Of a stretch of DNA of 32,332 bases, positions 29,859-32,332 are shown piece after piece. Source of the DNA: Gryganskiella cystojenkinii (lineage: Eukaryota; Mortierellomycota; Mortierellomycetes; Mortierellales; Mortierellaceae); the NCBI GenBank assembly GCA_015852425.1, contig JAAAIG010000415.1, positions 1 to 32,332 of the forward strand. Direction: 5' to 3'. The notes beneath the pieces were generated by a model, which saw nothing but the letters and a program-made list of their open reading frames with translations, had not been told where the DNA came from and made no database searches. Both the position numbers and the translations under genes were made by a program. The stretch's first letter is position 1; every line of letters starts with the position of its first letter.

Positions 29859-31485
29859 TTATGCCTCATCCCGTCCGCTCATATCCTGGACCTTATGAAT
29901 CTTCATCTGGTTATCCTCGCCTCCGGAGAGAAGAATCTCGTCGCTCCAGTCGATGCTAAAGACCTTCTTGGATCCCTTGCCATGCGACAGTGTATAAAGA
30001 GCACCCTTAGCACGGATATCCCAGACCTTGATCAAACCATCGTACGATCCACTGGCGAGCATATAAGACGATGTAGGAGACCAGGAGACAGAAGAGACCC
30101 AGTTCTGATGACCACTGAGAGTTTGCTTCACCACCGAGGAATCTTCTGAACGAGGGTCCCAGAGACGGACCACAGGGTCTGCATGTCCCGAAGCCAACAA
30201 TCCAGAGAGAGATGAGTAATCCAAGCAGTGAACAACCTTTTCGCAGTTCTATATTTTCGTTCAAAAAGAGAAAGTCGGCGACGGTTAGTATCTCTCAGAA
30301 GTGTACTCATTGTTGTCAGGCCGCTCCTGGTTTTTTCTCGACGGGTTCTTTCTCTTTACCTTGGTCGTAAGGTTAACATGGCTCTCGACATCCCAGACAC
30401 GAACAGAATGATCCCATCCAGCACTGTAAAGGGTATCCGAGGAAGTGGGATTAAAGACAACAGCAGAAACTGGTCCAGTGTGTGCGGCGAACGAGGCAAT
30501 GGGTGCCTTGAGAATACGATCCTCCTTGACCGTTTTCCGTTTTTTACGTGTCTCTGTGACTTCCTCGATATGATCACTGACAGTGGGGACAACGGTAGTC
30601 CAGATTTTGATCGACGCATCCGCCGATCCGGAGGCAAATCGGTCTCCTGTGCTATTGACGGCGATACTCTCGACTCCTCCGGTGTGACCTCTGCACTCAT
30701 ACAGGATCGAATGGCTGTTGTCGGACTGGTTGTATTCCCAGGCCAAGATCGATCTGTCCAAAGCTCCTGACAACAGCGTTCCAGATTCGCCTATAATGGT
30801 GCAAAAAAGGTTCCCGTCTGTTAACTTTCATGTTCAAATTAAAAAAAACCCCTCCGCATAAGAGCCAATCGAGTCAAGACTCGCTTACCATCGGATGTAA
30901 GCCACTGAACAGTCTTGACAGCGCCATTGTGGCCAGTCAAGATCTGTGTGCACTCTGCTTGCTTGTTCCAGAGACGGACATGGTTATCATAAGAACCTGT
31001 CAGGAATCCACCCTCACGATGCGCCTTGACGGCACTGACCCAGTCATCGTGTTCGTATGAAGACAAGGGAGTGGGAGGGAGCATAGATTCGACATACTCA
31101 ATCGTCACCACGTTTTCGGTCGACATGCCTTTCTCCTCCAAGTACTCTGCCAACGACGTCCTCAAGAACTCGCCCTCGATCAAGAAATCAAAAGGTCTTT
31201 GCTTCTCTGTATGAGATCCAAATAAAAAGTAAAAAGAACAAAGAACAAAGAATGAGTTTAGTGGATAGTCGCTACCTTTGAGCACTGATTTTGTGATTGT
31301 TGTGCTGTTGTTGTCGCATAGTCGCACTCACCGCCTTCGTTCTGGAGGACAAGGTTGATAATCTGTGAGAGTCCATAACGTTTGAGACGGGCAGGGGTCT
31401 GAATAGCGGTCTCGGGGATGGCGTATTGACGTTGCTGGGTGATGAATTTGACCTGGACCTGAGGTCCATCTTCGAGTCCGTCCAT
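29859..31485 (-). CDS. YTM1: Ribosome biogenesis WD40 protein Ytm1/WDR12, 4 exons, 430 aa
   Basis: Exons 31485-31332, 31206-30889, 30790-30360 and 30248-29859 join in phase (1,293 nt). Residues about 8-70 form the NLE domain (VQVKFITQQRQYAIPE, RPFDFLIEGEFLRTSL) that binds the AAA ATPase Rea1/Midasin. From about 105 on, WD40 blades are clear: DDWVSAVKAH, GSYDNHVRLW; GSADASIKIW; YSAGWDHSVRVWDV; ASGHADPVVRLWD; ASGSYDGLIKVWDI; LSGGEDNQMKIH. A basic insert (ETRKKRKTVKEDRI) interrupts the propeller as in other Ytm1 proteins. With Erb1 and Nop7 it forms the PeBoW complex needed for 27S pre-rRNA processing and 60S maturation in the nucleolus. Length agrees with the family. It converges on APC10. Confidence 0.93.
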
Positions 31486-31844
31486 GGTTAATATATAAAG
31501 AGAGATGAGGAGGATGCGGTGATGGTGAGCGATGTGATTGAAATGCTAATGGAGTGAATGAAAACCGCAAAACTGAACCCACAGAAAAAAGAAAAAAAAA
31601 TGGTTTGTTTACTTCAAAAATTCGAAATATAATTAGCAGTCACAATTCCGCGGTCTGACCACTCATGGTTCTGGCGCACCTCATGAGTCGATGGATCACT
31701 TGGCTCGATACTCACTCACCTCTGATCAAGCCAGCCAAGTTCAACCTTCGGACCTCAGACATTCTTAGTTACAATGATGACACTCGTTGTTTACAGGTCC
31801 TCTCTGATAGACAGCTCTCTCCGGCATTCAAAATAGCTCGACGA

Positions 31845-31885
31845 CTCCCTGGTGCCCAATGGTAGCGTTATCAGCACGCGGCAGG
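31845..31885 (+). other. tRNA-Trp-like 5' half (doubtful)
   Basis: GACTCCCTGGTGCCCAATGG followed by TAGCG resembles the acceptor plus D-arm of eukaryotic tRNA-Trp (GACTCCGTGGCGCAATGG, then TAGCG) with a small insertion. The anticodon arm and a B box are not seen before the microsatellite. At best it is a tRNA-derived pseudo-fragment. Confidence 0.2.
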
Positions 31886-31886
31886 A

Positions 31887-31926
31887 CCCCCCCCCCCACA
31901 CACACACACACATACACACACACACT
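31887..31926 (+). repeat. Poly-C followed by (CA)n microsatellite
   Basis: Eleven C, then ca repeats broken once by cata. It lies directly after the tRNA-like segment. Confidence 0.9.
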
Positions 31927-32332
31927 GACAGACATATGCTCTCGAGAACTCCGACTTTTTCTCCGGGGCTCACCACCTCTGGAACGGCTCCATGGTACCA
32001 AGTCACAATGGAGATTGTTTTGGCAAGCACGGATCCAACATAAGCCCGTGCGATCTAGTGGGGGGCCTTCCACGACAAGCTCATGACCAGCTATACATTC
32101 TACAGACGGAAGAATGCAGATATCCAAGCCTAGATCTCGCTTGCATGTGGCCTCTGTGATCACGACATCGAAGTGGCCCTGCTTATGGTTTTTTTGTATC
32201 TGACCACGAGGATTGCTCGGCTCTGTATTCTTCGCACCTTTACCACCAAGATCGTTTGGACGGATGAGGAATTATAACAAACCACCCATTGTCGCTCACA
32301 AAAATTTTATACGTGAAAATGTTTCCAATTTT

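Larger units (their letters stand above)
31486..32332. other. Right-end intergenic region, no secure gene
   Basis: Holds the 5' flank of YTM1 and repeat-like sequence. On the minus strand from about 32273 to 31950 one frame stays open and looks partly protein-like (GHFDVVITEATCKRDLGLDI ... LVVEGPPLDRTGLCW), with no start codon at its head and a stop (TAA) just upstream. It may be a remnant exon. A plus frame at 31665-31865 has no support. Confidence 0.35.

Noticed and set aside
30228..30770. 180-codon plus-strand frame
   Set aside because: Antisense of YTM1 exons 3 and 4, whose WD40 reading is unambiguous.
1..32332. CRISPR array, bacterial operon or phage features
   Set aside because: No regularly spaced direct repeats of that type; introns and gene families show a fungal nuclear genome.

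Overview
The window looks like nuclear DNA of a fungus, most likely a Mortierella-type early-diverging fungus (Mortierellomycotina). The reasons are many short GT-AG introns (about 50-110 nt), clear eukaryotic housekeeping genes (Mediator Med10, ribosomal P0, APC10, Ytm1), a fungal Zn(II)2Cys6 activator, single-exon F-box/LRR genes, and decayed retroelements. The assignment rests on gene style and recalled protein families; no search was run.

Positions 1-9,250 are accessory and repeat-rich. They hold a short TnpB/Fanzor-like scrap at the left edge, a truncated exon, and an intact 10-exon gene (1203-4224, minus) with a textbook PD-(D/E)XK nuclease motif. Further right are a 220-bp duplicated block, a palindrome cluster, a decayed PIN/XPG-type nuclease gene (5268-5775), the 3' end of a chromodomain Ty3/Gypsy element with polypurine tract and LTR (about 5876-6592), a partial LTR (about 7063-7167), a 373-bp solo LTR (8111-8483), and three minus-strand unknown genes or fragments lying between and partly over the LTRs.

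Positions 9,250-15,610 hold a single-exon F-box/LRR-like gene with a decayed paralogue tail behind it, a compact F-box-like protein with eight 28-residue ribonuclease-inhibitor-type repeats, and a large RING-finger protein.

Positions 15,870-31,490 are a compact housekeeping block. MED10 (minus) is divergent from a MerT-plus-HMA-like membrane protein (plus), which converges on a Zn2Cys6 transcription factor (minus). After a 1.9-kb intergenic region come a BAG-domain co-chaperone (plus) converging on RPP0 (minus), RPP0 divergent from APC10/DOC1 (plus), and APC10 converging on YTM1/WDR12 (minus). Exon structures of the split housekeeping genes and of the PD-(D/E)XK gene were rebuilt by reading splice sites and checking phase; every accepted junction keeps frame. 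Two junctions are flagged as uncertain: APC10 intron 2, and the short optional exon of the transcription factor.

Positions 31,490-32,332 hold a poly-C/CA microsatellite, a tRNA-Trp-like 5' half and a doubtful minus-strand coding remnant.

The less ordinary items are the PD-(D/E)XK gene embedded in mobile debris, the PIN/XPG pseudogene (a family I link by memory to Fanzor-like fusions), and the eukaryotic MerTP-like protein.
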